Positions 25,475 to 37,000 are shown, numbered from the stretch's first letter. The stretch is 64,000 bases of DNA from Meiothermus sp. Pnk-1 (GCF_003226535.1 NZ_QKOB01000018.1:1-64000); one strand, 5' to 3'. Translations and numbers: made by a program. Notes: a model not told the origin generated them from the letters alone.

Positions 25475-26894
25475 GGCCCTCATGGTCCAAGGCTGCACCA
25501 GCGGGGCGGGCAAGAGCTTTTTGGTCACCGCTTTGTGCCGCGCTTATGCCCGAAGGGGCCTCAGGGTCGCGCCCTTCAAGGCCCAGAACATGAGCAACCA
25601 CGCCCGGGTGGTAAAGGGGGGCGAGATGGGCAGCGCCCAGTACTTCCAGGCCCTGGCCGCGCGGGTGGAGCCGGAAGTGCGCATGAACCCCGTGCTCGTC
25701 AAGCCGGAGGCCGACACTAAAAGCCAGGTGGTGCTGTTGGGTCGGCCCGACCCGGCCCTCTCGAGGCTCTCCTGGACCGAGCGCAAGGAAAGGCTGTGGC
25801 CGGTGGTGCGCGAGGCCCTGCACTCGCTGCTTCGGGACTTCGACCTGGTCGTCCTCGAGGGGGCGGGCAGCCCGGCGGAGATCAACCTCAAGCCGGACCT
25901 CGTGAACATGCGGGTGGCCCAGGAGGCCGGGGCGCGGGTCCTGCTGGTGGCCGACATCGACCGGGGCGGCGCCTTTGCCCACCTCTACGGGACCTATGCC
26001 CTGCTGGAGCCCGAGGAGCGGGCTTTGCTGGCCGGGTTCGTGCTCAACAAGTTCCGGGGCGACCCGAGCCTGCTCCCTCCCGGGCCCCAGCGGCTGTTCG
26101 AGCTCACCGGGGTGAGGACCCTGGGGGTGCTGCCCTTCTGGAGCGGTCACGGCCTGCCCGAGGAGGACGGGGTGTTCGACGCGAGGCCACGGGGCGAGGG
26201 CTTCACGGTGGCGGTGCTGGCCTACCCCCGCGCCTCCAACCTCGACGAGTTCGAGCCCCTGAAGCACCTCGAGGGGGTGCGGCTGTTGTGGGTCAAAAGC
26301 GCGCGGGAACTGACCGGGGACGACAGAGCACGCTCCGCGCACCGGGGGGCCGATCTCTTGGTGCTGCCGGGCTCCAAGCACACCCGAGCCGACCTCGAGT
26401 GGCTGCGCGCAGAGGGCTTGGAGGAGGCCATCCAGGCCCACCACCGCGCGGGCTGCCCGATCCTGGGCATCTGCGGCGGCCTGCAGATGCTGGGCCGAGC
26501 CCTGCACGATCCGGAGGGCCTGGAGGGCGGGGGCTCGGTGCGGGGGCTGGGGCTTTTTCCCTACGAGACGGTGTGGGTGCGGGAGAAGGTCCAGCGCCAC
26601 ACCACCCTGCGCCTTCCCCGCCTCGAGGGCTTCTGGTCGGGGCTGTCGGGCCTCGAGGTCGAAGGTTACGAGCTCCGGCACGGGCGGACGGGTGAGGGCG
26701 GCCTGGTCTATACCCAGGGCAACCTGCTGGCCGTCTACCTTCACGGCCTGTTCGAGAATAGGAGCGTGCAGGAGCGCCTTTTCGGAGGTCGAGCCCCTAG
26801 GCTCGAGGAGGTCTTCGAGCGCCTGGCCGACTTCCTCGAGGCCCACCTGGAGCCCGGCGTGTTGGATAGGCTGGTTTCGGAGGGGGGCCTATGA
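25467..26894 (+). CDS. cobQ: Cobyric acid synthase
   Basis: 475 aa from ATG 25467. ATP-dependent amidase (MVQGCTSGAGKSFLVTAL, FKAQNMSNHARVV, EGAGSPAEINL) followed by a glutamine amidotransferase domain with CGGLQMLG nucleophile (ILGICGGLQMLG near 335) and a late His in AVYLHGLFEN. Converts adenosylcobyrinic acid diamide to cobyric acid using glutamine. Presence beside cbiZ implies both partial de novo use and salvage. Confidence 0.93.
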   Translation: MAKALMVQGCTSGAGKSFLVTALCRAYARRGLRVAPFKAQNMSNHARVVKGGEMGSAQYFQALAARVEPEVRMNPVLVKPEADTKSQVVLLGRPDPALSRLSWTERKERLWPVVREALHSLLRDFDLVVLEGAGSPAEINLKPDLVNMRVAQEAGARVLLVADIDRGGAFAHLYGTYALLEPEERALLAGFVLNKFRGDPSLLPPGPQRLFELTGVRTLGVLPFWSGHGLPEEDGVFDARPRGEGFTVAVLAYPRASNLDEFEPLKHLEGVRLLWVKSARELTGDDRARSAHRGADLLVLPGSKHTRADLEWLRAEGLEEAIQAHHRAGCPILGICGGLQMLGRALHDPEGLEGGGSVRGLGLFPYETVWVREKVQRHTTLRLPRLEGFWSGLSGLEVEGYELRHGRTGEGGLVYTQGNLLAVYLHGLFENRSVQERLFGGRAPRLEEVFERLADFLEAHLEPGVLDRLVSEGGL

Positions 26895-27442
26895 GCGTGG
26901 AAATCTGGCTGGTGCGCCACGGCGAGACCCTCTGGAACGCCGAGGGCCGGCTCACCGGCTGGAGCGACGTGGCCCTGAGCGCGCGGGGCGAGGCCCAGGC
27001 CAGGGCCCTGTTCCCCCTGCTCGCCGCCGAGCCCTTCGACAGCGTGGTATCCTCGGACCTCTCCCGGGCCGTCCAGACCGCCCGGCTGGCCTATGGCGAG
27101 CCCGGGCGGCGGCTTTGGGCGCTGCGCGAGCTGGACTTCGGCCGGCTCGAGGGCCGGAAGTGGGCCGAGCTGGCCGAATCCTATAAGGCCGCCCTGCTCG
27201 CTTTCGAGGGGTTTGAGGCCCCAGGAGGCGAGTCCACGGCGGAGCTACGCTCGAGGGTGTACGGCTTCCTCGCGGGGCTTCCCCCGGGGCGGCACCTGGC
27301 CTTCACCCATGGTGGCGTGTTACGGTTGGTGCTGCGGGATTTCGACCGGGACCGCTTCCTGCCGCCCTGTGCGGTGGTGAGGCTCGATTGGACGGGGCGT
27401 AGGGTGCGGTTTGTGCGGGGCGAGGAGGGTTCGGATGGTTGA
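26891..27442 (+). CDS. Histidine phosphatase, probable alpha-ribazole phosphatase
   Basis: 183 aa phosphoglycerate-mutase superfamily: catalytic LVRHGETLWNAEGRLTGWSD at residues 7-26, SSDLSRAVQTA, ELDFGRLEGRKW and second catalytic His in FTHGGVLRLVL. By position between cobQ and cobU it is the CobC-type phosphatase acting on alpha-ribazole phosphate or adenosylcobalamin phosphate. ATGA overlap with cobQ. Confidence 0.82.
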   Translation: MSVEIWLVRHGETLWNAEGRLTGWSDVALSARGEAQARALFPLLAAEPFDSVVSSDLSRAVQTARLAYGEPGRRLWALRELDFGRLEGRKWAELAESYKAALLAFEGFEAPGGESTAELRSRVYGFLAGLPPGRHLAFTHGGVLRLVLRDFDRDRFLPPCAVVRLDWTGRRVRFVRGEEGSDG

Positions 27443-28013
27443 CGGAGTCCCCGCGCCAGCGGTTGACGAAGTCCCCGCACCAGCGGAGGCTAGGCTCATC
27501 CTGGTCACGGGCGGGGCGCGCTCGGGCAAGAGCGCCTTCGCCCAGGAAGAGGCCCAGAGGCTGGGCGGCGATGGGGTGAGCTTCATCGCCACCGCCCAGG
27601 CCCTCGATGCGGAGATGAACGAGCGCATCGCGGCGCACCGAGCCCAGCGCCCGCGGGAGTGGCAGACCCTCGAGGAGCCCTTGAACGTGAGCGCTGCCCT
27701 ACGCCAGGCCCGCCACGAGGTGGTGCTCTTGGACTGCCTCGCCTTGTGGGTCTCCAACCTGCTCTTGCGCCAGCCGGACCCGGTGGAGAGGCTAGAAGCC
27801 CTCATCCCCCACCTCGAGGCGCTGCTGGAGGCCTGGCGGGACACGGGTAAGCGCCTCTTGGTAGTGACCAACGAGGTGGGCCTGGGCATCGTCCCCGAGA
27901 ACCCTTTGGCCCGGCGCTACCGCGACCTCTTGGGCTTTGCCAACGCCCGCCTAGCCCGCGAGGCCGGCGCGGTGTACCTGATGGTCGCGGGCCTTCCCCT
28001 GAGGCTGAAATAA
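27435..28013 (+). CDS. cobU: Adenosylcobinamide kinase/guanylyltransferase
   Basis: 192 aa from ATG 27435. P-loop VTGGARSGKSAFAQ, AQALDAEMNERIAAHRAQRP with the guanylylated His, LLDCLALWVSNLL and VVTNEVGLGIVPENPLARRYRDLLG. It phosphorylates cobinamide and activates it as GDP derivative. The N-terminus is extended by a 24-bp tandem duplication (VDGVPAPA, VDEVPAPA). It is the last cob gene: an IS630 relic follows within 40 nt, and cobS/cobT are absent. Confidence 0.92.
   Translation: MVDGVPAPAVDEVPAPAEARLILVTGGARSGKSAFAQEEAQRLGGDGVSFIATAQALDAEMNERIAAHRAQRPREWQTLEEPLNVSAALRQARHEVVLLDCLALWVSNLLLRQPDPVERLEALIPHLEALLEAWRDTGKRLLVVTNEVGLGIVPENPLARRYRDLLGFANARLAREAGAVYLMVAGLPLRLK
27438..27485 (+). 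repeat. 24-bp tandem duplication in the cobU N-terminus
   Basis: Two 24-bp units (27438-27461, 27462-27485) differing at two positions, GTTGACGGAGTCCCCGCGCC vs GTTGACGAAGTCCCCGCACC at their starts. They encode VDGVPAPA-VDEVPAPA ahead of the conserved P-loop domain. Confidence 0.85.
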
Positions 28014-28051
28014 CGCCCCCCCGTTCTGCGTTGCGCCACGGCGTGGGGTTA

Positions 28052-28405
28052 ATACCCTTTCCTGCTGTATCCTTCGGCTATGACCGCAGCCGATAACTCC
28101 GGCGGAGGGTCAAGAGGGCTTCCGCTTCCCGGCCATCTACCACGCCCAGCGGGGCCTCACCGCCAAGATCGCCCTGAACTCTCCCTGCCGGGTGCAGGAG
28201 ACCGTGCGGGGCTACAACCAGAAAGGCCCCGGGGCCCTGAAGGACCGGCGGTATCAGGTTCTCCGTCCCCGGCACCGACGGGCCGATGCCGAGGTCCGCG
28301 GAGGGTGAGGCTTCTGGCTTACGACGAGCACCGCCGCCGGTGTACCGGCGGCGGAAGCGGCCCTTGGCGGTGGGGGCGCACCGGTACCGCTTTGTGGAGC
28401 CTCAT
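28052..28405 (+). pseudogene. IS630-family transposase remnant 1
   Basis: 28052-28253 is nearly identical to the reverse complement of 59953-60156 and encodes the N-terminal helix-turn-helix region ([20 protein letters not shown]). After a deletion, 28300-28405 encodes part of the DDE domain ([11 protein letters not shown]) with another internal deletion. The element has lost both the middle and the C-terminal half and abuts hsdM sequence at about 28410. Confidence 0.8.
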
Positions 28406-28410
28406 GCCCT

Positions 28411-29465
<1,055 letters not shown>

Positions 29466-30462
29466 GCGGCCGGCCTACCCGCTCCCATTGGCGTTCCTCC
29501 TGTACCCCCAGGTAGACCAGCCGGTGCAGGGGCAGCCGGGTGTCGGCCTCACAGGCAAAGGTTCGAGCCGTCAGCCGGGCCCGCTCCTGGCTCTCCACCA
29601 ACAGCCAGCGCTGCCGCACACCCCCGTACTCGCTCTCCACCTCCAGCCCCCGGTAGCCGGGCAGCAGGGGCCTCCAGGCCTCCTGGGACAACTCCTTGTG
29701 TAGCAGGGCCCGGGCCTCCTTGAGGGTGGCCGGCGCCCGCATGACCCAGGAGAACCCCTGCAGGGCCCCCAGGTTCTCCTGGCTGTAGCTGGCTCCGTCC
29801 AGCACCACCCCCTCCCCCAGTTCCAGGCTCTGGCGGTAGCGGGCCAGCAGGGGAACCAAAGCCTCCTGATCCGACGGGTTCCCATCCCCAGGAGCATAGA
29901 GCAGGGGAATCCCCCCGGTATCGGCGCAGATCAGGTTCATCCCCCACTGCCGCAGGTCAGGGCGGTGATCGCGGGAATAGCCGTGGGTGAGGCGGATGGC
30001 CAGGGCTTCATCCCCCGCATCGGCCGTCTGGCCTTCTTCCCCGCTCCCGTACACCCCGTGGACATGGAAGCTGGTGGTGTCCACGTGCAAAGCCCGCACG
30101 GGAAAGGGGAAGGCCTTTCGGGCCGCCTGGGCAATCCCCAGGGGCTACCTTGAAGACCTCCGTGACCCCGGCCTCCGACCCATGCGGTCGTCGTTGAGGA
30201 ACTCGGGGGTGACTCCCGGTCCTAAAAGAAGTTCGGTGGGTTTTCCTTGGAAAAAGTGGCTGAACAGGTAGAGGGGGGAGGTGACGAAGCCCAGGGCATT
30301 CAGCACCGCCGCCTTCAGGGCCATGCCAGTGGAGACCTTTTCGCCCGGCCTTGGGCCCACGAACTGGTCTACGGTCTGTACCAGTTCTATCTGATCCAGG
30401 ATACTGGCCACCAGGCTCAGGTGGCCCAGGTCGTACACCTGGAGCGCAGGTGTGCTTTCCAT
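29466..30462 (-). pseudogene. IS1634-type transposase, frameshifted and truncated
   Basis: The N-terminal half (30462-30150) reads YDLGHLSLVASILDQIELVQ, STGMALKAAVLNALGF and LNDDRMGR; the remainder resumes in another frame at RALHVDTTSFHVHG near 30095 and continues through ICADTGGIPLLYAPGDGNPS and GVVLDGASYSQENLG. A small insertion/deletion near 30150-30170 breaks the frame, and the C-terminus stops at the hsdM junction near 29470. Confidence 0.8.
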
Positions 30463-30642
30463 CCCAAAATCCTAAGGCCAGGGGGGAGGGGTGCGGAATG
30501 TCGGTTCCAGTACTTCATGTGGGTCCGCCTGGTGGTGCTTGAGGGCAGGGTCTTGGTGCTCAACCTATCCCCGCACCATGAGGTGGTGGTGCGGCTTCTG
30601 GGGGTGGAGCGATATTACCTGCTCACCTGAAAGAGGTGCGGA
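30463..30642. other. Noncoding stretch upstream of the IS1634 relic
   Basis: Contains two copies of GGTGCGGAATGT (30488 and 30633 regions) 145 bp apart and a short open frame (ATG 30517 to TGA 30630, 37 codons, hydrophobic) of unknown meaning. Probably the IS end plus flank. Confidence 0.3.
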
Positions 30643-31062
30643 ATGTGGGTGGAGGGAAGGGCGGGGCCTTTCCCCTTCCAGGTCCCCTGGGAGGCGCGAG
30701 GACCCCTGGTCCTGGAGGTGGAGGGGGAGGGGGGAAAGCGGGCCTACCTCCTCTCCGTGGACCCCACGAAGCCCCTCCTCAGCCTCCGCTTCCAGCCGCC
30801 CAGGGCCGCCTGGGGGGAGGAGGTGGAGGTGTCTTTGGAGGCCCTCTTCCCCGCCGAGGAGGCCTTCCTCCTCCTCCCCGGCGGGCGGGCTTTGCCCCTG
30901 GCCAAAGAAGGCGGGGCCTTCCGGGGACGCTTCCGCCTGGAGGAGGCCTGGGCGGGGCAGGCGGTGGACCTGGGGCCCGTCCTCGGGCTTCCCCTCCCCG
31001 CCTTCGCCCGCCAGGGGGAGAGGCGGGTGGAGGCGCAGGCGAGGCTCCTGGTGGCCCGCTAG
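30643..31062 (+). CDS. Hypothetical protein, 139 aa
   Basis: Unrecognised protein with the high-GC codon habit of the host. It is soluble, with beta-strand-like alternation (RGPLVLEVEGEGGKRAYLLS, RAAWGEEVEVSLEALFP) suggesting one immunoglobulin-like or beta-sandwich domain, and no signal peptide. GAAAGAGGTGCGG before the ATG gives a poor ribosome site, so it may be the tail of a longer gene cut by the adjacent transposon. Confidence 0.45.
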   Translation: MWVEGRAGPFPFQVPWEARGPLVLEVEGEGGKRAYLLSVDPTKPLLSLRFQPPRAAWGEEVEVSLEALFPAEEAFLLLPGGRALPLAKEGGAFRGRFRLEEAWAGQAVDLGPVLGLPLPAFARQGERRVEAQARLLVAR

Positions 31063-31298
31063 CGGCGGGCCGGCCCTCCGGTCTGTCCCTGGACACATTC
31101 CGTGTAGGAACAACGTCCGGGACGGGCTCGAGACCGCCGACCGCGTAAAACGAAAGATAAGGCCCCTCCGGCGAGGGGCTAGGGTGAAGGCCTTGGGCGG
31201 CGGGGGGCTCGAAGCAGTCCGTCTTTGCCCGCGCCTCTTTCTGTTTCGGTCTTCAAGCCCCTGAGCAGGGCATTGCGACCTGAGGGCGCTGTAAGGTG
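31063..31298. other. Intergenic region, no gene seen
   Basis: Holds a short hairpin GCCCCT-CCGGCG-AGGGGC (about 31162-31180). It marks the change from host-like high-GC DNA to the lower-GC defence block on its right. Confidence 0.4.
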
Positions 31299-32081
31299 TC
31301 ATGATCCACCTCCCTTCGCCGCTGGCAGGCTTTCCGTGCGGAGCATGATCAAGTCCTGGTCAAGGCCGTGTCGCAGCACATCGAGCCGCCCGGAGACCGC
31401 AACCAGGTGATCTGCGGATATTGGGCTGAGACGGAACGGGAATAGGGTCGGGGAATCGAGGACCGTTCTCAGAGCGGTCGAACTGCCCCGATAAGCGTGC
31501 AAGAAGGCCTCGGCCAACCAAGCGATGACCTCCACCTGAGCGATGGCGGGTGAAAGCCCAGCGGTATAGATGCCTTTTTCCGATGTTTCCTTCAGAACCC
31601 CCCAATCGACGAAGCTCCGCAGCACCCGTCGTGTCGCTCTGGATACCGTGTCGCGTTCCCCATATTGCTCCCGCACACGGCGCTGTACCTGGCTGGCTGC
31701 GGCCGTTCCCTGGAGCCTGAGCAGTCGTCCCACATGGGCCGCAACATTTCCCCAGAAGGGATAAACCGCCATCGCCATACCCCAGTGGACCGCGATATGG
31801 TCTTCACGGGGCAGGAGTGAGAGCAGCTCGAGACCTTCCTGCTGAAGGGGATGGAGGTTGCGCGGGGGGCGAACCCAGATATTCATCAGGATGGTGATCA
31901 CCTTCTCCCGATTGCCGCGTTTGGCATTCCCGCCGACAGACAGCTTGTCTTCGAGCAGCTCTTGGAGGGCGCCCTCGATGGACGCCTCGTCGTTTCCGGC
32001 AAGCACCAGGTTGGCCGTTCTCTCCAGCCATTCAAGACGGACCCGCTGGCTGAAACCGATCTGGGTCAGGCGACTGTTCAT
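31299..32081 (-). CDS. BREX-associated BrxA-like protein (tentative)
   Basis: 260 aa, soluble and helical. The central part (SQVQRRVREQYGERDTVSRA, RRVLRSFVDWGVL) looks like a winged helix; an N-terminal helical bundle (EWLERTANLVLAGND) precedes it and the end reads LDQDLIMLRTESLP. Size, helical layout and position behind pglZ recall BrxA (DUF1819) of BREX-3 operons, but I am not certain of the family. Its ATG overlaps the pglZ stop (32078-32081), so the two proteins are co-produced. Confidence 0.5.
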   Translation of the reverse strand: MNSRLTQIGFSQRVRLEWLERTANLVLAGNDEASIEGALQELLEDKLSVGGNAKRGNREKVITILMNIWVRPPRNLHPLQQEGLELLSLLPREDHIAVHWGMAMAVYPFWGNVAAHVGRLLRLQGTAAASQVQRRVREQYGERDTVSRATRRVLRSFVDWGVLKETSEKGIYTAGLSPAIAQVEVIAWLAEAFLHAYRGSSTALRTVLDSPTLFPFRLSPISADHLVAVSGRLDVLRHGLDQDLIMLRTESLPAAKGGGS

Positions 32082-34084
32082 CGGTCCCTCCTATCGATCT
32101 GGACAAGGGGGACGAGCAACTCCTCGACACTAATGCCTCCATGACCGACGAGGGTTTTACCCTTCGGTACGAATGCCGCCCCGGGCGGCGCGATGAGGGC
32201 GAGGTAGTCCGCCGGCAGCCCCACCGGGGGCCACTCCAAGGACTCCGGGAATCGCGCCTTGATTTGAGCCCTGAGCCTGGGATCGGAGTAGACCCGCACG
32301 CGCTCGCCGCGCAAGTCGGCAACAGCACCCTCAAGTGGCTTCCCTATGCCGCTTGCCTCGATGTTGCCGTGGTCCGAGGCAAGGTAGACCTGAAAACCTT
32401 GGGTCTGAAGCAGGCCGAGAAGGTCCCGCATGAAACCCTGCCTGGCCCATTGCCGAACCTGGTTGTGCATCCCCGCCGCACCCAGCTCCATGCCGTGCAT
32501 GATCCGGTCGACCTTGTCGATGATCAGTCCGACGACACGTAGCTTGGGCTGGGAGAGGCGCTCGGAGAGCTCGCTGAGGTCCCCATCGCCCAGCCCCTTG
32601 GCGTAAGCCACCTCGTTTGCGTTGAGCCCCTGATCGACCCAGAACTGCGTCCAAAGGGCCGGCTCCTTGTCTGTGGTATGGATACTCGTTGGGAAGTAGA
32701 TCGGCGGCTTGCCGGCAAAGGCGGCCTGCCGGGAAACCGAGGTGATGGTGGGAATCCAAGCAAAAATGGCGTTCTCACGGAAACGCAGCGTCGAATCCTG
32801 CTCCCGGAGCACGTCGCGCAAGGCGATCCATTGATCCAGGGCGAGACCGTCCACCAGCAAAAAAGCGATCTTCGAGCCCGGCTCATCGGCAAGGCTTCGG
32901 GCGAGGAACCGAGGGATGTGATGCACCATCACCGGTGGCACGGGCGGAAGGGTGATCAGGCTCGCGTAGCGCTTCACCACCCAACCGGTGAGTGCAGAAT
33001 CGATTCGGGATCTCAGTGTCTGAAAGCGCTCCTGGTATTCTTCGGGCAGGGTGGTGTCCGGCTCCAGCGCCAAGGCGACGAGCTCCGCCCACCGGTAGGC
33101 GAAATGGAGCCACTCCCCATGACGCGCTTCCACCGTGGGGATCGTCTTCTCGATGGCATCCAGCAGCCCCACCATGCGGCGGCGACGGTGCTCCCCGGGG
33201 GAGACTTTGATGCCGTAAGCCACCCAGGTCTTGGCGAGCGCATGTGATTGCTCGTGAGCAACCGGCTGGAGCAGGCCCTCGAGGAAAAGGTTGTCGAGGT
33301 AAATGCGAACATCGGGGTGGTCGAAAGGCAAAAGCCTCGGTCCTGGAAACGCAAAGCCGTAGTTCGCCGCGTCCTCTTGGACAGCGTCGTCCTTCGGCAT
33401 TGCGAGCGAATCCAGGAACACCGGCCAGCGCTCCTGCAGGAACGCAAAGAATGCTTGCGCGTTGGGGATGATGGCTTCCAGAGGCCAATCCTCGAACAGA
33501 GCTTTGTGACGAAGAATCTTGAGGAAATGCTCATCGAGGATGGCCGGAATGCTCATGTTCCGGTAATGGCGGCGCAGCAAGACCCGGAGCAGGTCCTTAG
33601 GCTCTTTGATGAGTTCCGGCGCGATCTCGAACACATGACGAAGGACGAACTCCTTCGTCGCGTTGTCACCGAGCTGCCCCGGCGCGTGCCTCATCTGCGC
33701 TTCGTAAAGGGCGTCCAAATAGCCTCGGTCCAGCGCTGCGACCACCGGATAGCTGAGATTCGGGAAGAGATCGCTTAAGGAGAACGAGAGCTTGCGGCCA
33801 GCCTGCAGCAGGTCGTAAGGCAAGGCATCGAGATCGTGTGAGGCCGATCTTAGCACCACCACCAGATCGGTTTCCTCGCCACGGTCCCAGCGGGAGCGGA
33901 ACTTGGATTCGTAGGCATAACGAAAGACAATAGGATCCTCGAACGGGATCAGCTCAAAGCCCCGTTCCCGGATCCCTGCAAGGAGACCTTCTTCAAGGAG
34001 AAGGCCATCCGGATCGGCGACCAGGGTAAGCCGGGCGACCTGGGGTGTGAACTCACTCAGAATTTGGTCGCGCCAAGTACCCAT
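32078..34084 (-). CDS. pglZ: PglZ-domain phosphatase-like protein, BREX-3 type
   Basis: 668 aa. The C-terminal third is the alkaline-phosphatase-like PglZ core: FLLVDGLALDQWIALRD with Asp412, IIDKVDRIMHGMEL near 521, LASDHGNIEASGIG with Asp571/His572, and GHGGISVEELLVPLV near the end. The N-terminal two-thirds is helical (MGTWRDQILSEFTPQVARLT) as in BREX PglZ. None of brxF, brxC, pglX or brxHII is present in the window. It starts 10 nt after the SIR2 gene, with GAGGAGAGAAG between. Confidence 0.85.
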   Translation of the reverse strand: MGTWRDQILSEFTPQVARLTLVADPDGLLLEEGLLAGIRERGFELIPFEDPIVFRYAYESKFRSRWDRGEETDLVVVLRSASHDLDALPYDLLQAGRKLSFSLSDLFPNLSYPVVAALDRGYLDALYEAQMRHAPGQLGDNATKEFVLRHVFEIAPELIKEPKDLLRVLLRRHYRNMSIPAILDEHFLKILRHKALFEDWPLEAIIPNAQAFFAFLQERWPVFLDSLAMPKDDAVQEDAANYGFAFPGPRLLPFDHPDVRIYLDNLFLEGLLQPVAHEQSHALAKTWVAYGIKVSPGEHRRRRMVGLLDAIEKTIPTVEARHGEWLHFAYRWAELVALALEPDTTLPEEYQERFQTLRSRIDSALTGWVVKRYASLITLPPVPPVMVHHIPRFLARSLADEPGSKIAFLLVDGLALDQWIALRDVLREQDSTLRFRENAIFAWIPTITSVSRQAAFAGKPPIYFPTSIHTTDKEPALWTQFWVDQGLNANEVAYAKGLGDGDLSELSERLSQPKLRVVGLIIDKVDRIMHGMELGAAGMHNQVRQWARQGFMRDLLGLLQTQGFQVYLASDHGNIEASGIGKPLEGAVADLRGERVRVYSDPRLRAQIKARFPESLEWPPVGLPADYLALIAPPGAAFVPKGKTLVGHGGISVEELLVPLVQIDRRDR

Positions 34085-34094
34085 TCTTCTCTCC

Positions 34095-37000
34095 TCACTT
34101 CATGACACCCTGCCGCCTGGCGTATTCTGCTAACCGTTGGTACCGGGGATCTTGGAGCAGTTCCGGCGAGGCTTGCGAAATGGCATTCAAGCATGCCCCG
34201 AGTTCCCTAGGGGGCCACGGCTGGTTGTCGATTACAGTATCCAGCAAGCGCAGAGCGTCCTTCGGAAATTGTTTTACCAGGGCGGATTCATGCAGCCGGT
34301 GTACAACGAAATGGGGATGTTCGACTGGACTAATCCAGTCAATTACAGCGGACAGCGCAGAGGGGAACTCCCCTCGTGCAGCTATGGTTAGGAGTGCAAG
34401 TGACTCTGCAATACTATTCGAAGCCAGACTACGAGACTTAGGCCATATATCATGCCAGAAAGACTGTATCCGATTCCTCCAATACTCTTCTTGCAGTTCT
34501 CCCGCTGCCTCTAAAGCTTGTACGAGGGCTCGCGCAACTTCATTCAGTCCTTCTTGCGGCAGTGCTCCTATCGCCGTTCGAAAATCTTGTGCCGTATAGC
34601 TATCCAGGGGATTCAATGCAGCGTAAGCCAGAAACGCCGCGTATTGTCGAGCGAATTCGCCGAGTTCCGCGTAGTGACTGGCCGTGGCAAGAAACGGTTC
34701 TTTGATGGCGATCAACAGCGGTTGGTACAGCCGTGGGGACCACAAGAACCCTTGCCATACCACCTTGGCTTCGATGGGATCGCGTGTCCAGTCGAACAGT
34801 GGTAGGAGATGGGTTTCCGTCCAAGATCTGTCAACGCGGAATAACGCGATCAGGCGCGACGCCAGCAACACACGACCATGGCGGAACTGCTCTTTCTGGG
34901 TATCACAAAGCTGGGTGAAGAGCGACTTGATGTCGTCCGGCAAGCCATCATTGTCACTCGGTTTCCGATTAAACCAGATATTCAGCAGTGCCTCTGTGAC
35001 ATGCCCGACAGGGTGATTGATGGCGCGAGTTACAGGATCTCCATTACCTCCTTCCGGTTCATATGATAGTGCCAAAATACGGCGGCACAGATCTATAAAG
35101 ATGTCTTCGTTCGAATCGATTGTTTCGGATACCTTTCTGAGCCACCATGTCAGAGCGTGCGCTAGCTTCTCAAGCTTGTCTTCGGGCATGGCCTGCACAA
35201 GAGGCGCGACGCAACGCCATGTGCGTTTAGCAAGGCGGCCCGATTCAGCCCATGCGTAAAAAACATCATTCCACCGGTCGATCGGCCAAATACCTTCTTG
35301 TGCGAGGTCACCCAAAGCTGCACCAGCGTTGGCGAAGTGTTTTTTGCACGTCTCGCGCCACGTATCCTCACGGAATGGTCTTTGTGGCGGTGGTGAGTGC
35401 TTGAGCCATTCGACTAGTTCCTTTCGCTTGCGTGGAGCGATGTCTACTTGCCGGCTTTCCTCAAAATCTGGATCACCGGTTCCGCTCATCCAGTGTGAAA
35501 ACTCCTCCCGTTCGTGTTTCGACAGCTTCCATTCAGGATGAGCCTCCGTCAGTTCATTGAATCTTGTGAGTGCGGCATCTCCCAGTTGGCATCCACCTTG
35601 ATTCAGTTTGGCCAAGCGAAGCCAAACTGAATGCTCCACAAGAGACTGCCACTCATCCGGTTTGAGATCATCGCGGAACATATGGCGAGGCGGGCCGGTT
35701 AGGATAGCGGCCTCCAGTTTTGTTCTGGCCTCCGGTGTGAGTGAGGTGCCCTGTAGCACCAGCAAACGCATGGTCTCGCGCCGCGTTTCCACCGACCACA
35801 GCCACCACGCGTCATCAATTGTCAACCAATCCACCCACTGTTCGGGCGCGATGCAGCCGTCTTGGCTCGCTGCGAACAGGGCCAGGCGTTTGAAAGTTGG
35901 ATAGGGAAGGGCGAACCAATCCTGCGCAACCCGGCGTGCACGCGCTGGATCGGTGCTGCGTACAGACAGCCAGGCATCGCGGACGAGTTCGATCAACGTC
36001 ACCCAATCGGGGAAACCCCGGTTCTGCCAATGTGGGCTGATCGATGGGAGGTACAAGAAGGAGCGGTCGCTGCGGTCGCCGGCCTCGCCCAGCTCGCGCA
36101 GCAAGTCCAGCGCGTCGCGCAGCAACTGCTGAAAATCGTCGAGCAACATAGGCAACGCGCGGCTCCAGTGGTCGGTTTCCAACAGATTACGCAGCGAGGA
36201 ATAGGCATTATCGACGGCGAGGACCAGCTCCCAATCGACCAGTTGTCTCAAGCGCTGCGGTGCGGCGGCTTCGTCTCGATCCTCGTCACCCCAGCGGAAG
36301 GGTTTGCGCAGCATGACCTTGGGTGCCAGCAGGTCACGCAGCTCCAGGCGCAGCGTGGCGGTCAGACCATCGCGCCTAAACCGATCCTTCCAGCGGTACA
36401 AACCCAGGTCTTTGCTCAGCGACTTGATACGACCGGTCAGCAGTAGGCGCCACAGGATACGCATTAGCGGTCTCGGGATAGCATTGGGCGCGTTGGCGCG
36501 GATTGCATCCAGCTCGGCCGTCTTGCCTTCTCTCTCCAGACGCGCCAGGCGCCCCAGCTCGTCCTCGATCAGCCAATGCCAGCGGTCGTGCAATTGACCA
36601 CCGTGCTGCGCTACCCAAAGAATCAAGGCGGGGTCATTCAGGTGACGTGTAAGCCAGCGGGCCAACTGGAACATCACATCGTCCCAGCTGCTGCCCGTGG
36701 TGATTGTAGATAGCAGCGACATCCACGGCGCATGGGTGTAAGGGGCAGGGCGGTGGATCAGACTGAATGCAAGCTTGTTGTCGGCATCCGCGCGCGACAG
36801 CACACCGAAACGGGCGAGGTCCGCGTGCCGATAGCGATCATCCGAGAAGGCTTTTAGCCAATCTAGTGAGGGGACGGGATCGAACTCCGCGAAGCGCTTG
36901 GCTGGTAGGCCTGATGGATCTGACAGCGCCCACAACATTCGGCCTACGAAATCGTCTTGTTGGGTACTGGCCGATGGGCGTGCAAGGGCATGATTCACGA

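Noticed and set aside
28320-28355. Palindrome CGCCGCCGGTGTACCGGCGG as another mini-repeat
   Set aside because: Best explained as the normal IS630 codons for VYRR brought next to EHR by a deletion, not an insertion.
31299-34084. Complete BREX-3 system
   Set aside because: brxF, brxC, pglX and brxHII are not in the window and IS relics bound the island; only PglZ and a BrxA-like protein remain.
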